Assembly: GCA_017997825.1 (NCBI GenBank)
Contig: JAGOEH010000020.1
Location: 1-27,743 of the forward strand
Source: Candidatus Delongbacteria bacterium
GTDB taxonomy: Bacteria; JAGOEH01
Direction of reading: 5' to 3'
Length of the DNA: 27,743 nucleotides
Shown: positions 1 through 7,866 of the stretch, in pieces
Position numbering within the stretch: the first letter of the stretch is position 1
Layout: the number at the start of each line of letters is the position of its first letter
The notes under the pieces: generated by a model
What the model was told of the DNA's origin: nothing
Database searches by the model: none
The model's input: the letters and a program-made list of their open reading frames with translations, nothing else
Program-made: the position numbers and the translations under genes

Positions 1-6
1 ATAAAA

Positions 7-36
7 TTGACTTTTAATCCGCAATAATTATATTGC
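7..36 (+). promoter_or_regulatory. Candidate promoter of rlmN with overlapping inverted repeat
   Basis: TTGACT at 7-12 and TATATT at 29-34 are 16 bp apart. A perfect 6-bp inverted repeat (GCAATA at 21-26, TATTGC at 31-36, 4-bp centre) covers the -10. The start codon of rlmN at 41 lies about where transcription would begin, so the message may be leaderless; no Shine-Dalgarno is visible. The window starts only 40 bases upstream, so other promoters cannot be excluded. Confidence 0.4.
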
Positions 37-40
37 ATTC

Positions 41-1102
41 ATGGAAAAAATTAAGTTACCGGGCCTGGAACGGGACGATATCCGGCAATGGATGGTAGAT
101 CTTGGGGAAAAGCCTTTCAGGGCTCACCAGATCGCGGATTGGATCTATAAGAAGGATTGCCGAGATTTTTCATCCATGACCAATATTCAAAAAGACTTGA
201 GAGAAAAACTGGATCGGGTGGCTTGTATTGATTATCCTGAAATTCTTCAAATTCAGGAGAGTTCAAGCGACGGGACCCGTAAGTATCTGATCGGGCTGAT
301 GGATGGCGAATCGGTGGAATGCGTTTTGATGCAGGATGAGGAGCGTAATACTATCTGTATATCCTCTCAGGTCGGGTGCCCTCTCCGTTGTGATTTTTGT
401 CTGACCGGCCAGGCCGGATTCGTCCGTAATCTATCGGCCGGAGAAATTATCAGTCAAATCCTGATCTGCCGACGCGATATCAACGAGCGCGACAAACGCC
501 TCAATATCGTCATGATGGGGATGGGAGAGCCGCTGCTGAATTATGATCAGGTTGTCAAAGCGGTCCGATTGATTACCCAGGATCATGGATTAGGGTTGGG
601 GAAAAAACGGCTGACCCTATCTACCGCCGGAATAGCTGACAATATCAAACGTCTGAGCGATGAAAACCTGAAAATTAAACTGGCAATTTCACTCAATGCG
701 GCTCGGGATGATCTGAGAAACCGGTTGATGCCGGTTAATCGTCAATACCCGCTGGCTGTTTTAGCCGACAGTATCCGCTATTTTTCCCGTTCCTCTTATC
801 CACACCGCGTTACCTTTGAATATATTCTGATCAAGGATATCAATGATTCTTATCAGGACAGCCGGGATATTCTGACATTTTTACGCCCTTTTGCCTATAA
901 AATCAATCTGATTCCCTATAACTCGACTTCCTTTTTGCCTTATCGATCACCCGACGAAGAGGATATTATCCGGTTTAGCCGGTGGTTGATGCAAGGGACC
1001 GGCGCCGTAACCATTCGCCGATCAAAAGGCCGGGATATTCTGGCTGCCTGCGGTCAACTTCGAAATCACCATAACCAGGCGACGCATGGAACAATTCATT
1101 AA
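41..1102 (+). CDS. rlmN: 23S rRNA (adenine2503-C2)/tRNA methyltransferase RlmN
   Basis: Radical SAM enzyme that methylates C2 of A2503 in 23S rRNA, and in many bacteria A37 of some tRNAs, in the cytoplasm. The 353-residue length is normal for the family. The [4Fe-4S]/SAM motif CPLRCDFC gives C113, C117 and C120. The methyl-accepting, catalytic cysteine near the C-terminus is C337 in AACGQL. The GMGEPL SAM-binding motif and the S-x-N-A segment (ISLNAARDD) are also present. The N-terminal ~90 residues form the accessory domain (RAHQIADWIYKK). No Shine-Dalgarno precedes the ATG. The 3' end overlaps the next gene by 17 bp, which suggests coupled translation. Family assignment is secure. Confidence 0.97.
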   Translation: MEKIKLPGLERDDIRQWMVDLGEKPFRAHQIADWIYKKDCRDFSSMTNIQKDLREKLDRVACIDYPEILQIQESSSDGTRKYLIGLMDGESVECVLMQDEERNTICISSQVGCPLRCDFCLTGQAGFVRNLSAGEIISQILICRRDINERDKRLNIVMMGMGEPLLNYDQVVKAVRLITQDHGLGLGKKRLTLSTAGIADNIKRLSDENLKIKLAISLNAARDDLRNRLMPVNRQYPLAVLADSIRYFSRSSYPHRVTFEYILIKDINDSYQDSRDILTFLRPFAYKINLIPYNSTSFLPYRSPDEEDIIRFSRWLMQGTGAVTIRRSKGRDILAACGQLRNHHNQATHGTIH

Positions 1103-2126
1103 AAAATGGATCATCATCTTTAACCATATGACGATTCAGGAACAGCTTTATGTATTCCTGATTTTTCTGTCTCCCTTCATCATTTTTATTATGATTCAGC
1201 TTCTCTTCCAGACCATCTATAAAAAATACCGCATTCATTGGAACTTTAATAAAATGATTAAGATCAAGAAAATGACGGATAGCGAGGTCCAATTTCTTAA
1301 GAATCTTCTGGTTTATTTAAATCAGCCGATCCAAGCCGATTGGTTGAAATATGATTTCCATTACTGGCGTCTGGTGTTCATGTACACCCACCGGGCGACC
1401 GAGCGAAAAGAAAGTATTCAGCGTTCCCTCCGGATGATTCAGCATTTGAAAGAACTTGGGCAGAAGCTGTTCGGCCGGATTCCCAATCGCTATTTTTCCA
1501 CTCTGGATCTCCCCCTGCAGCTTGAAATGACGCTTGAATTCCCCGGCATCAAGCGCAAGAGTCATGGTTTTCTAACCGATAAGGATGACCAGTCGCTGGT
1601 TTTGATGGTCAAAGATTTACCCACTTTTTATACGGCGTTGGCACCCCATGAACGAGTCGAATTGGTCCTGATCGATCAGTCTCGCGGATTGTATTTCATT
1701 CAATCCCACATTCAGCGCGTCGCAGGACAGGATCATACGTTGCTGTATCTCCAGCACAGTATCCATATTCTTTTTCGTAATCTGCGGCGCTATGAACGTC
1801 TCAGTCTGGCGATCCCGCTGGAAATGAAGAATGTGGATCAAAAATGCTTTCGCTATCAGAAAATTCTGAAGGGGCGTTTTCTCGATATCAGTCGGGGGGG
1901 AGCCAAAGTCGTTTCCGATCAGACCCTTAAAAAAGGAGAATCCTATTCCATGATTTTTCGTTTTGGTGAAAAAATCATCGAGCTTCCGGCATGTGTCGTG
2001 GAGCAATCGTATGACTATCAGCAGAGAAGTGAAGCCTATCATTTTAAGTTTTACAATTTTAGCCATAAAAATAAGGCTGATTTATCGATGATCCTTTTCA
2101 AACTCAAAGAGGGCAGCCGCGAATGA
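1086..2126 (+). CDS. Membrane-anchored PilZ-domain protein (likely c-di-GMP receptor)
   Basis: 346 residues. A single hydrophobic segment at about 21-44 should anchor the protein in the inner membrane, leaving the rest in the cytoplasm. The C-terminal PilZ domain carries both c-di-GMP contacts: RRYER at 234-238 (the RxxxR type) and DISRGG at 267-272 (D/NxSxxG type). The preceding ~100 residues (about 135-230) resemble the YcgR-type PilZN region. By family knowledge it would bind c-di-GMP and act on motility, secretion or surface polysaccharide; the target is not visible here. It starts inside the end of rlmN. An alternative ATG (M15, at 1128) would remove the overlap but keep the membrane segment. 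Its stop overlaps the next start (ATGA), so the three genes form an operon. Confidence 0.85.
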   Translation: MEQFIKKWIIIFNHMTIQEQLYVFLIFLSPFIIFIMIQLLFQTIYKKYRIHWNFNKMIKIKKMTDSEVQFLKNLLVYLNQPIQADWLKYDFHYWRLVFMYTHRATERKESIQRSLRMIQHLKELGQKLFGRIPNRYFSTLDLPLQLEMTLEFPGIKRKSHGFLTDKDDQSLVLMVKDLPTFYTALAPHERVELVLIDQSRGLYFIQSHIQRVAGQDHTLLYLQHSIHILFRNLRRYERLSLAIPLEMKNVDQKCFRYQKILKGRFLDISRGGAKVVSDQTLKKGESYSMIFRFGEKIIELPACVVEQSYDYQQRSEAYHFKFYNFSHKNKADLSMILFKLKEGSRE

Positions 2127-2722
2127 TCGATTTTGGCTCAATCATGGATTTTTCATGGTATACGTGGGTTCTGCTCCCGGTTCTGATTTTCTGTTCGCGG
2201 GTCGTCGATGTGACGTTGGGCACCATGAGGGTTATTCTGGTTTCCAAAGGTATTAAATATGTGGCGCCCCTGATTGGTTTCTTCGAGGTGATTATCTGGT
2301 TGTTGGCGATCGGGCAGGTGATGAAAAATATGAGCAATTTTATGTGCTATGTGGCTTATGGGGGGGGATTTGCCACCGGGACCTTCGTTGGGATCTATCT
2401 GGAAGAAAAACTTTCGATCGGATTGGTCATTCTGAGAATCATTATCCATCGGGATGCTACCAATTTTATCGAGTATCTCAAGTCTGAAAATTACGGGGTT
2501 ACGATTTTGGACGGGGCCGGAGCCAAGGGAACCGTTAAAGTCATCTTTACCGTAGTGGAACGTCAGCAATCTAAAAAGATCATTCAGATTATCCACCGGA
2601 TCAATCCCCATGCCTTCTATTCAATAGAAGATGTGAAATATGCCAATGAGGGTGTGTTTAAAAATAAAAAGATGGCTCAAAACCGGCGGTTTTTAAATTT
2701 TTTAAAATTCAAAAAAAAATGA
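2123..2722 (+). CDS. UPF0316-family membrane protein (DUF5698 + DUF2179)
   Basis: 199 residues. The N-terminal ~100 residues hold about three membrane segments (about 12-32, 47-66 and 72-90) with the DVTLGTMR signature typical of UPF0316/DUF5698. The C-terminal half (about 105-175) is a soluble DUF2179-like domain with GVTILDGAGAKG and NPHAFYSIEDVK. Function is not established for the family; the soluble domain is shared with YitT-type membrane proteins. It begins with a 4-bp ATGA overlap with the PilZ gene, so the two are translationally coupled. The lysine-rich tail (after about residue 180) is followed at once by A/T-rich DNA, with no hairpin terminator visible. Confidence 0.85.
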   Translation: MIDFGSIMDFSWYTWVLLPVLIFCSRVVDVTLGTMRVILVSKGIKYVAPLIGFFEVIIWLLAIGQVMKNMSNFMCYVAYGGGFATGTFVGIYLEEKLSIGLVILRIIIHRDATNFIEYLKSENYGVTILDGAGAKGTVKVIFTVVERQQSKKIIQIIHRINPHAFYSIEDVKYANEGVFKNKKMAQNRRFLNFLKFKKK

Positions 2723-2733
2723 TAGTTTAGGTA

Positions 2734-2763
2734 TTGACTTTTAAAAACATTTTACGATATTAT
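2734..2763 (+). promoter_or_regulatory. Promoter upstream of the ATP-grasp pair
   Basis: TTGACT at 2734-2739 and TATTAT at 2758-2763 with an 18-bp spacer, 12 bases after the previous gene ends. Transcription would begin near 2770 and give a leader of about 460 nt before the first ATP-grasp start at 3229. That leader contains the doubtful ORF at 2833-3108. I saw no known riboswitch in it. Confidence 0.5.
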
Positions 2764-2832
2764 TACGTATGAAATGTATGGTAAGAATCGAAAAGTTAAC
2801 GTTGACACCCAGGAAGGGAGGACAACCCAGTA

Positions 2833-3108
2833 ATGGAAAATGAATGCCATACTCCGGCATTTGAAGAGAATGATTACTCCAATGATGACGATCCTTTGGG
2901 GCAATCGTTTTATGATAACCATAAGGATAGCAGGGGGATTTGGAATTTATGGCGGCAACACCCTCCATATAATTCGGATTTAAAATCAAGATTATCATAC
3001 ACTGATCATCATTCCATCTTTACTCTCTTTTTTCTTTTCTATTCCCGCATTTTACGATTGATTTGCACCATATGGGAATGGAAGTTTAATTCGAGTCCTG
3101 CGTATTGA
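2833..3108 (+). CDS. Small hypothetical ORF in the leader of the ATP-grasp genes
   Basis: 91 codons with a purine-rich Shine-Dalgarno (GGGAGG) about 11 bases upstream, a rather long spacing. The first ~60 residues are rich in Asp, Asn, His, Ser and Tyr (for example DYSNDDD). Residues about 62-80 are hydrophobic and aromatic and could form one membrane helix. No family is recognised. It lies downstream of a promoter and upstream of two ATP-grasp ligases, so it could be a small membrane protein or a peptide substrate, but it could equally be leader DNA open by chance. A 24-codon ORF in another frame (from 2769) also ends here, which weakens the case. Confidence 0.25.
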   Translation: MENECHTPAFEENDYSNDDDPLGQSFYDNHKDSRGIWNLWRQHPPYNSDLKSRLSYTDHHSIFTLFFLFYSRILRLICTIWEWKFNSSPAY

Positions 3109-3228
3109 TCAATCGGAATCGAGGTGGATCACGAACCTGCCGGAATCGAAAAAACGGTCAGATCGGATTCGCTGAACCGATATAACATGAACGGCATTGA
3201 ATCGAATTTAAAGGTAAAGGAAGAAAAA

Positions 3229-4308
3229 ATGAGAGCCAGATTTAAAAGCGTAGCGGTATTACATAATAAAATTTCCGCCGATGCATCCAAGGATGAGCTG
3301 GATGTTTTGGTCGAGGTCAACCATGTGGCTGACGTATTGAATACCATGGGATATGAGGTGTTTATTGTTCCGTTTTCATTGGATTTCAATGAAGTCAGTC
3401 AGATTCTTCTTTCCATCCGTCCGGATTTTGTCTTCAACCTGGTTGAATCGGTCGAAAACGACGGCCAATTGATTCATCTGGCGCCTTCGATTCTGGACCA
3501 TTTGAAGATTCCTTATTCGGGCTGCCCTAAGGATGCCATTTATTTGACGTCAAATAAGCTTCTGGCCAAGAAGTACCTGCGGGCCTCCGGGATACCGACT
3601 CCGGACTGGATGACGTGTGAAGAAGCCATGCTTCAACAAAACCGAAAATGTACACCCTTTATCCTAAAATCAGTATGGGAACATGCATCGATCGGACTGG
3701 ATGAGGATTCGGTGATGGAAATGAAAAACCCGGAAACCCTGCGTGAGGTTTTAAAAAAACGCCGGCGGCTGACCGGGAAGGAATTTTTTGCGGAAGAATA
3801 TGTGGATGGACGTGAATTTAATGTCTCGATCCTGGCCGGAGACGTTATGCCCATTCCGGAGATCAAGTTTGTCGATTACCCCCGGGATAAGATCAAGGTC
3901 GTCGGATACCGGGCCAAATGGGAAGAGGATTCCTTTGAGTATACCCATACGGTTCGTTCGTTTGATTATGATCAGGCCGATCAGGCGGTGCATCAGTCCT
4001 TGTCTGAAATCTGCCGCAAAGTGTGGCGGGTTTTTGGAATGAAAGGCTATGGCCGGGTCGATTTTCGGGTCGGAGCCGATGGAGTTCCGCAGGTAGTGGA
4101 TATCAATACCAATCCCTGTATTTCCCCTGATGGAGGATTCTGCGCTGCCACCGCCCAGGCCGGATTATCCATTGGTGATGTGATGGAACGGATCATTGCC
4201 GATTCGGTCCATTCCGCTTCCAGATCCCCATCATACCGCAACCCGGCCGAGTACCAGTACCACGTTATCTATAATTACCAGTCCTATCGGCAAGCGGTCA
4301 ATATGTAA
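3229..4308 (+). CDS. D-Ala-D-Ala-ligase-like ATP-grasp enzyme (first of tandem pair)
   Basis: 359 residues from the ATG at 3229, chosen because AAAGGAAG lies just upstream and the protein then begins at the usual N-terminal fold (RFKSVAVLHNK). The frame is open further up to a GTG at 3124 with no comparable Shine-Dalgarno. The Ddl-like N-terminal domain covers about 1-100. The ATP-grasp domain has FILKSVW near 144-150, EEYVDGREF near 189-197, and metal ligands D278 (GRVDFR), D291 and N293 (VVDINTNP). Such enzymes join an acyl phosphate made from ATP to an amine. Asp replaces the usual Glu at the second metal ligand. No mur or fts genes are nearby, so a housekeeping cell-wall ddl role is doubtful. 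Substrates are unknown. Confidence 0.85.
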   Translation: MRARFKSVAVLHNKISADASKDELDVLVEVNHVADVLNTMGYEVFIVPFSLDFNEVSQILLSIRPDFVFNLVESVENDGQLIHLAPSILDHLKIPYSGCPKDAIYLTSNKLLAKKYLRASGIPTPDWMTCEEAMLQQNRKCTPFILKSVWEHASIGLDEDSVMEMKNPETLREVLKKRRRLTGKEFFAEEYVDGREFNVSILAGDVMPIPEIKFVDYPRDKIKVVGYRAKWEEDSFEYTHTVRSFDYDQADQAVHQSLSEICRKVWRVFGMKGYGRVDFRVGADGVPQVVDINTNPCISPDGGFCAATAQAGLSIGDVMERIIADSVHSASRSPSYRNPAEYQYHVIYNYQSYRQAVNM

Positions 4309-4358
4309 TCAGTAATGTGGCCCCATCCATAATCCCATTTACCCAGGAAAGATCCATT

Positions 4359-5348
4359 ATGCTCAAGATTGGTTTAACCTATGATTTAAAGGATGATTAC
4401 CTCAAAGAAGGATACAATGAGGAGGAAACAGCGGAATTGGACCGCCCTGATACCATCGATGCCATCGATGCTGCTATTCAATCCCATGGATACAGGACGG
4501 AACGAATCGGCAATATATTCCAGCTTAATCAGCATCTGGCGGAACGTCACCGCTGGGATCTAGTTTTTAATATCTGTGAGGGCATGCATGGATTAGGCCG
4601 GGAAGCCTTAGTGCCGGCTCTGCTGGATGCTTATCGGATTCCTTATACCTTTTCGGAGCCCCTGGTTTTATCATTAACCCTTCATAAAGGATTCGCCAAA
4701 TCCGTGGTTCGGGATCTTGGTGTGCCGACTCCTGATTTTGCGCTGGTTGACCAGGCGGATGATATCGATCGAATCGATCTTCCTTTTCCCCTTTTTGCCA
4801 AACCGGTAGCTGAAGGATCAGGTAAGGGAATCAGTTCCACTTCCATTATTCATGATCGGGATCAATTGAGATCGGTGTGCCGAGAACTGCTGCAGCACTA
4901 TCAACAGCAGGTGTTGGTGGAACGCTATCTGAGCGGCCGAGAATTTACGGCCGGGATTGTCGGCACTGGAAGCCGGGCCCGTGTCATCGGGGCCATGGAG
5001 GTCATTTTCCACCAGAACCGGGAAGGGAATATATACTCCTATCAGAATAAAAAGAACTATGAGGAAATTGTGGAGTATCGGCTGGTGGAACCCGAGATCT
5101 TTAAACAATGTGAAACCATCGCCCTGCAGGTCTGGCAGGGATTGTACTGCCGGGATGCCGGACGGATCGATCTGCGGATGGATGATTCCGGCCGGGTCCA
5201 TTTTCTGGAAATCAATCCCCTGGCCGGACTTCATCCCATCCATTCCGATCTGCCGATCATTTGCTCACTGATCGGAACTCCCTATTCTTCTCTGATTGGA
5301 GATATCGTCAACTCGGCGCTGGAGCGGGCCGGTCGGCCGGTTCAATAG
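4359..5348 (+). CDS. D-Ala-D-Ala-ligase-like ATP-grasp enzyme (second of tandem pair)
   Basis: 329 residues from the ATG at 4359, which has AGGAAAG seven bases upstream; an in-frame GTG at 4317 lacks one. The order matches Ddl: an N-terminal domain with the NICEGMHG segment (E74), a central domain with FAKPVAEGSGKG at 146-156 (the glycine-rich ATP loop), VERYLSGREF at 187-196, and metal ligands D271 (GRIDLR), E284 and N286 (FLEINPL). Unlike its upstream partner it keeps the canonical Glu. The 50-bp gap and common strand imply co-transcription. Paired Ddl-like enzymes of this kind occur outside cell-wall clusters in several phyla and their products are not settled. A dipeptide or peptide-tailoring ligase is more likely than peptidoglycan Ddl, but this is inference. 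Confidence 0.85.
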   Translation: MLKIGLTYDLKDDYLKEGYNEEETAELDRPDTIDAIDAAIQSHGYRTERIGNIFQLNQHLAERHRWDLVFNICEGMHGLGREALVPALLDAYRIPYTFSEPLVLSLTLHKGFAKSVVRDLGVPTPDFALVDQADDIDRIDLPFPLFAKPVAEGSGKGISSTSIIHDRDQLRSVCRELLQHYQQQVLVERYLSGREFTAGIVGTGSRARVIGAMEVIFHQNREGNIYSYQNKKNYEEIVEYRLVEPEIFKQCETIALQVWQGLYCRDAGRIDLRMDDSGRVHFLEINPLAGLHPIHSDLPIICSLIGTPYSSLIGDIVNSALERAGRPVQ

Positions 5349-5413
5349 AGCGTGATTCGCCGATTCCTTTCATCGCTCCTCACTCTTTTTATCTCCCTTC
5401 ATCCACTTTCATG

Positions 5414-5442
5414 TTGACAATTTGGCGGGTTTTATATATAAT
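5414..5442 (+). promoter_or_regulatory. Perfect consensus sigma-70-type promoter
   Basis: TTGACA at 5414-5419, a 17-bp spacer and TATAAT at 5437-5442 match the housekeeping consensus exactly. Transcription should begin near 5449, so the leader before the ATG at 5461 is only about 11-12 nt, with a GGAG ribosome-binding site at its extreme 5' end. Confidence 0.8.
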
Positions 5443-5460
5443 GCGTACGGAGCTAATACT

Positions 5461-7371
5461 ATGAAAACCCGAGACATTTTGCCGGACCTGAATCTTGATC
5501 AAATCATTCGGATTTTGCAACGCCGGAATCTATTGCCGGAAGATGAAATTCTGATTGATGAAAGTCGAAAGTATGAGTATATTGGACTGATCGTTTTTGA
5601 CGAAAAAGTAATTGATCATACCCGGCGCTATTTTAATGCTTTGTCGCCCCATGAAAAAAAACTCCTGATGTATATCGCTTCCGAAGGGGGAGTGGTCGAA
5701 GAGAATTTTCTGCTGGCCCATTATTTCAATCACAGCCGAACCGATTTTGACGATATGGTGGGCAATCTGCAGACCTGGGGACTGATTTACTGCGATCCCT
5801 ATTACGAAAAGAACTATCAGGCCAGACTCTATGGCATACCGGAAACCTATCTGGTTTTTGTCCGGATTCCAATTTTTTTAGAGAATAAGCTGGGGTATTT
5901 CCTGGGCAAGTTTAACCCCGAGCTGCTGGATGCACTCCAGCGAACCATTTTCAAGAAACTCTTACCCTGCCAGTTTAAGGATTATGTCCTGTATCGTATC
6001 AAGCAGGAAATCCTGGATCCGGATCGAATCACCCAGATATTGGCCGATCTTCCCCTGATGAAACGGCAGGCAGTAGAGCTGGTGATGAGTAATAAAGGGC
6101 TGATGTGGTTAAACCCGCTGGCCCGCAAACTGGGTTTCGATAAATCCGCCGATGTCCTGTTGCGGAATCTGGTATGGAACAACCCGTTCCTTTATATCGA
6201 TCAGGAAAAAAAGAAGGACTTTCTGATTCGTATTCCGACCGATATCTATTATATCCTGAAGAATAAACCATTGATCCGGTTTTTCAGTTATGATAATTCT
6301 CTGGAAGCCTTTTTAAACCAGAGTCTGACACTCAACGGCACCCCGGGATTGGATAATGAAAAAGACTGGATGGTCGATTTTCTCTATATTTACAGCCTGG
6401 TTCAGAATAATCAGATGGACGAGGTTTTAGCTCGTGGGTTCTCTAAGAAAAAGGAGCGGTTTATCCAACATCTTGAATATAAAGGAACTCCATGCATGGT
6501 CTTCTGGCTCTTAATGGGTGTTTTTTCCAACCTGTTTACCGCTTCCGAAGAAACATTCAAGTTGAACCGGACAGGCACCAAAAAGGAGAACTGGCTCCCA
6601 AGTTTACAGAAAATGATGTTTGATAACTGGGTCAAACGTTTTATTTTTGATGAAAACTACGATAAAAAGTATCTTCGGTTCCATAAGTATCAGTCAAAAA
6701 CGGATCAGGATGTGTTCAAGCTTTATCCGGTCAAACTGGAGATTATTCATGCCTTGAGAGCATTGCCGGTCGGTCGGCCGATCAAGATTGACGATTTTTT
6801 TCTGTATTTTTTCGATTTTTTCAAAATCTGCATGTACTATCATACCTTCAATTATGAAACCGGATTGTTCTATAATTTTTCCCTGGAACAGCTGGAATTG
6901 ATCCGGAAAATCCTGTTAGGTCCTCTTTTCTGGTTCGGGGCCGTTCATATCGGCAGCGTCGAAAAGCTCCAATTCTTTTTTGATCGGTTGGCGGAACAAA
7001 TGAGGGCTAAACAAACCCTCAATCAGATCATCAAGCAGGAACTTTTCCCTCAAAGTGAAGCCTATTTTATGGTGACCGATTTAGGAAAACAGCTTTTATC
7101 TGAGTCCAGCAGCCTGCGGGAACCCAAACCGTCCGGAATCAAGACCGAGTATATTGCCTCTCAGAATCGATTGAGTATTCCGGTTGAGCTAATGTTCCTA
7201 AAATGGACCCACTACCTGAAGATCGGTCATATTGTCCAAGCCGCTTCCTCTATGATTCATCTGGAAATTGAATCCCATCGGCTAAAATCATTGGATTCGG
7301 CCAGCCGGAAAGCAATAATTAATGAATGCGACCAACCGCAGGATTTAAAACGGATTTTGCTGCCCGGTTGA
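5461..7371 (+). CDS. Conserved-looking protein of unknown function, 636 residues
   Basis: Start set at the ATG at 5461, which follows GGAG by eight bases and lies just downstream of a perfect promoter; an in-frame TTG at 5422 sits inside the promoter and is rejected. No signal peptide or clear membrane helix is seen. The protein is rich in Leu, Ile, Phe, Tyr and Lys and looks soluble and helical. Residues about 50-100 (SPHEKKLLMYIASEGG, then an L-rich turn and TWGLIY) resemble a winged-helix unit; a second such unit may lie near 205-250. This recalls the helical/winged-helix regions associated with XPB-type helicases, but no Walker motifs or other catalytic signatures are present, so I do not name it. 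Its end overlaps the convergent gene by 27 bp with no terminator between. Confidence 0.7.
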   Translation: MKTRDILPDLNLDQIIRILQRRNLLPEDEILIDESRKYEYIGLIVFDEKVIDHTRRYFNALSPHEKKLLMYIASEGGVVEENFLLAHYFNHSRTDFDDMVGNLQTWGLIYCDPYYEKNYQARLYGIPETYLVFVRIPIFLENKLGYFLGKFNPELLDALQRTIFKKLLPCQFKDYVLYRIKQEILDPDRITQILADLPLMKRQAVELVMSNKGLMWLNPLARKLGFDKSADVLLRNLVWNNPFLYIDQEKKKDFLIRIPTDIYYILKNKPLIRFFSYDNSLEAFLNQSLTLNGTPGLDNEKDWMVDFLYIYSLVQNNQMDEVLARGFSKKKERFIQHLEYKGTPCMVFWLLMGVFSNLFTASEETFKLNRTGTKKENWLPSLQKMMFDNWVKRFIFDENYDKKYLRFHKYQSKTDQDVFKLYPVKLEIIHALRALPVGRPIKIDDFFLYFFDFFKICMYYHTFNYETGLFYNFSLEQLELIRKILLGPLFWFGAVHIGSVEKLQFFFDRLAEQMRAKQTLNQIIKQELFPQSEAYFMVTDLGKQLLSESSSLREPKPSGIKTEYIASQNRLSIPVELMFLKWTHYLKIGHIVQAASSMIHLEIESHRLKSLDSASRKAIINECDQPQDLKRILLPG

Positions 7372-7866
7372 TGATGAACGGGATTGGATCCAGTATAGAA
7401 TGATAAAGCGCAACCCGATCAACACCAGAAACAATCCAAGATAAAGATGGATTGAATAAGAATAGTTCCAGAATATATTGTTCATGAGCCATACGATGCT
7501 CGGCACCGTAATCGCCAGACCTGTCATAAAGGATGGAAGCCGAAAGCGTGGCACGAGTGACTCAGCCAGATGACTTAGTCCGATAATAACAAACACGACC
7601 GGATAGAGATCCGTATAATCATAGGGATTAAAAAATCCATTCAAATAACATAATAAAAAAATCCCGCTCAAACTGAAGAATATTCCACCGGAAATGGCAT
7701 TCGGGAAGGATACCAGCAGTTTGACGATACCGAAAGCCAGAATTAAATAGGGCCATTGGTGCCGCCAATTCCAATCATAATTGATAATCTGCAGGTTGTG
7801 CAGAATAGCGATCACACCGATAATCAGTAAACAAATACCCAGCATAAACCTATTTTTTTGTTTCAT
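7345..7866 (-). CDS. Small multi-pass membrane protein (LiaF/DUF5668-like)
   Basis: 173 residues with four to five hydrophobic segments (about 7-25, 39-55, 58-78, 88-104 and 111-160 in part) and the LLIIGVIAILHNLQII pattern seen in the membrane part of LiaF/DUF5668 proteins. No soluble domain follows, so it is the membrane part alone. A strong ribosome-binding site (GGAGGGGG) precedes the ATG. The start overlaps the end of the PspC-domain gene by 17 bp, so they are co-translated. Members of these families usually take part in cell-envelope stress sensing; the exact role here is inference. The last 27 bases overlap the convergent 636-residue gene. Confidence 0.7.
   Translation of the reverse strand: MKQKNRFMLGICLLIIGVIAILHNLQIINYDWNWRHQWPYLILAFGIVKLLVSFPNAISGGIFFSLSGIFLLCYLNGFFNPYDYTDLYPVVFVIIGLSHLAESLVPRFRLPSFMTGLAITVPSIVWLMNNIFWNYSYSIHLYLGLFLVLIGLRFIILYWIQSRSSSTGQQNPF

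Noticed and set aside
2741-2998. 85-codon minus-strand frame in the gap before the ATP-grasp pair
   Set aside because: No ribosome-binding site or domain, and it opposes a good plus-strand promoter.
3124-3228. Upstream GTG start for the first ATP-grasp gene
   Set aside because: The extra 35 residues look unlike a Ddl N-terminus, and the ATG at 3229 has a good ribosome-binding site.
5348-5390. Possible terminator after the second ATP-grasp gene
   Set aside because: The stem is short and bulged (GAGCGTGA/TCATCGCTC), the loop is long, and the T-run is about eight bases away from the stem.
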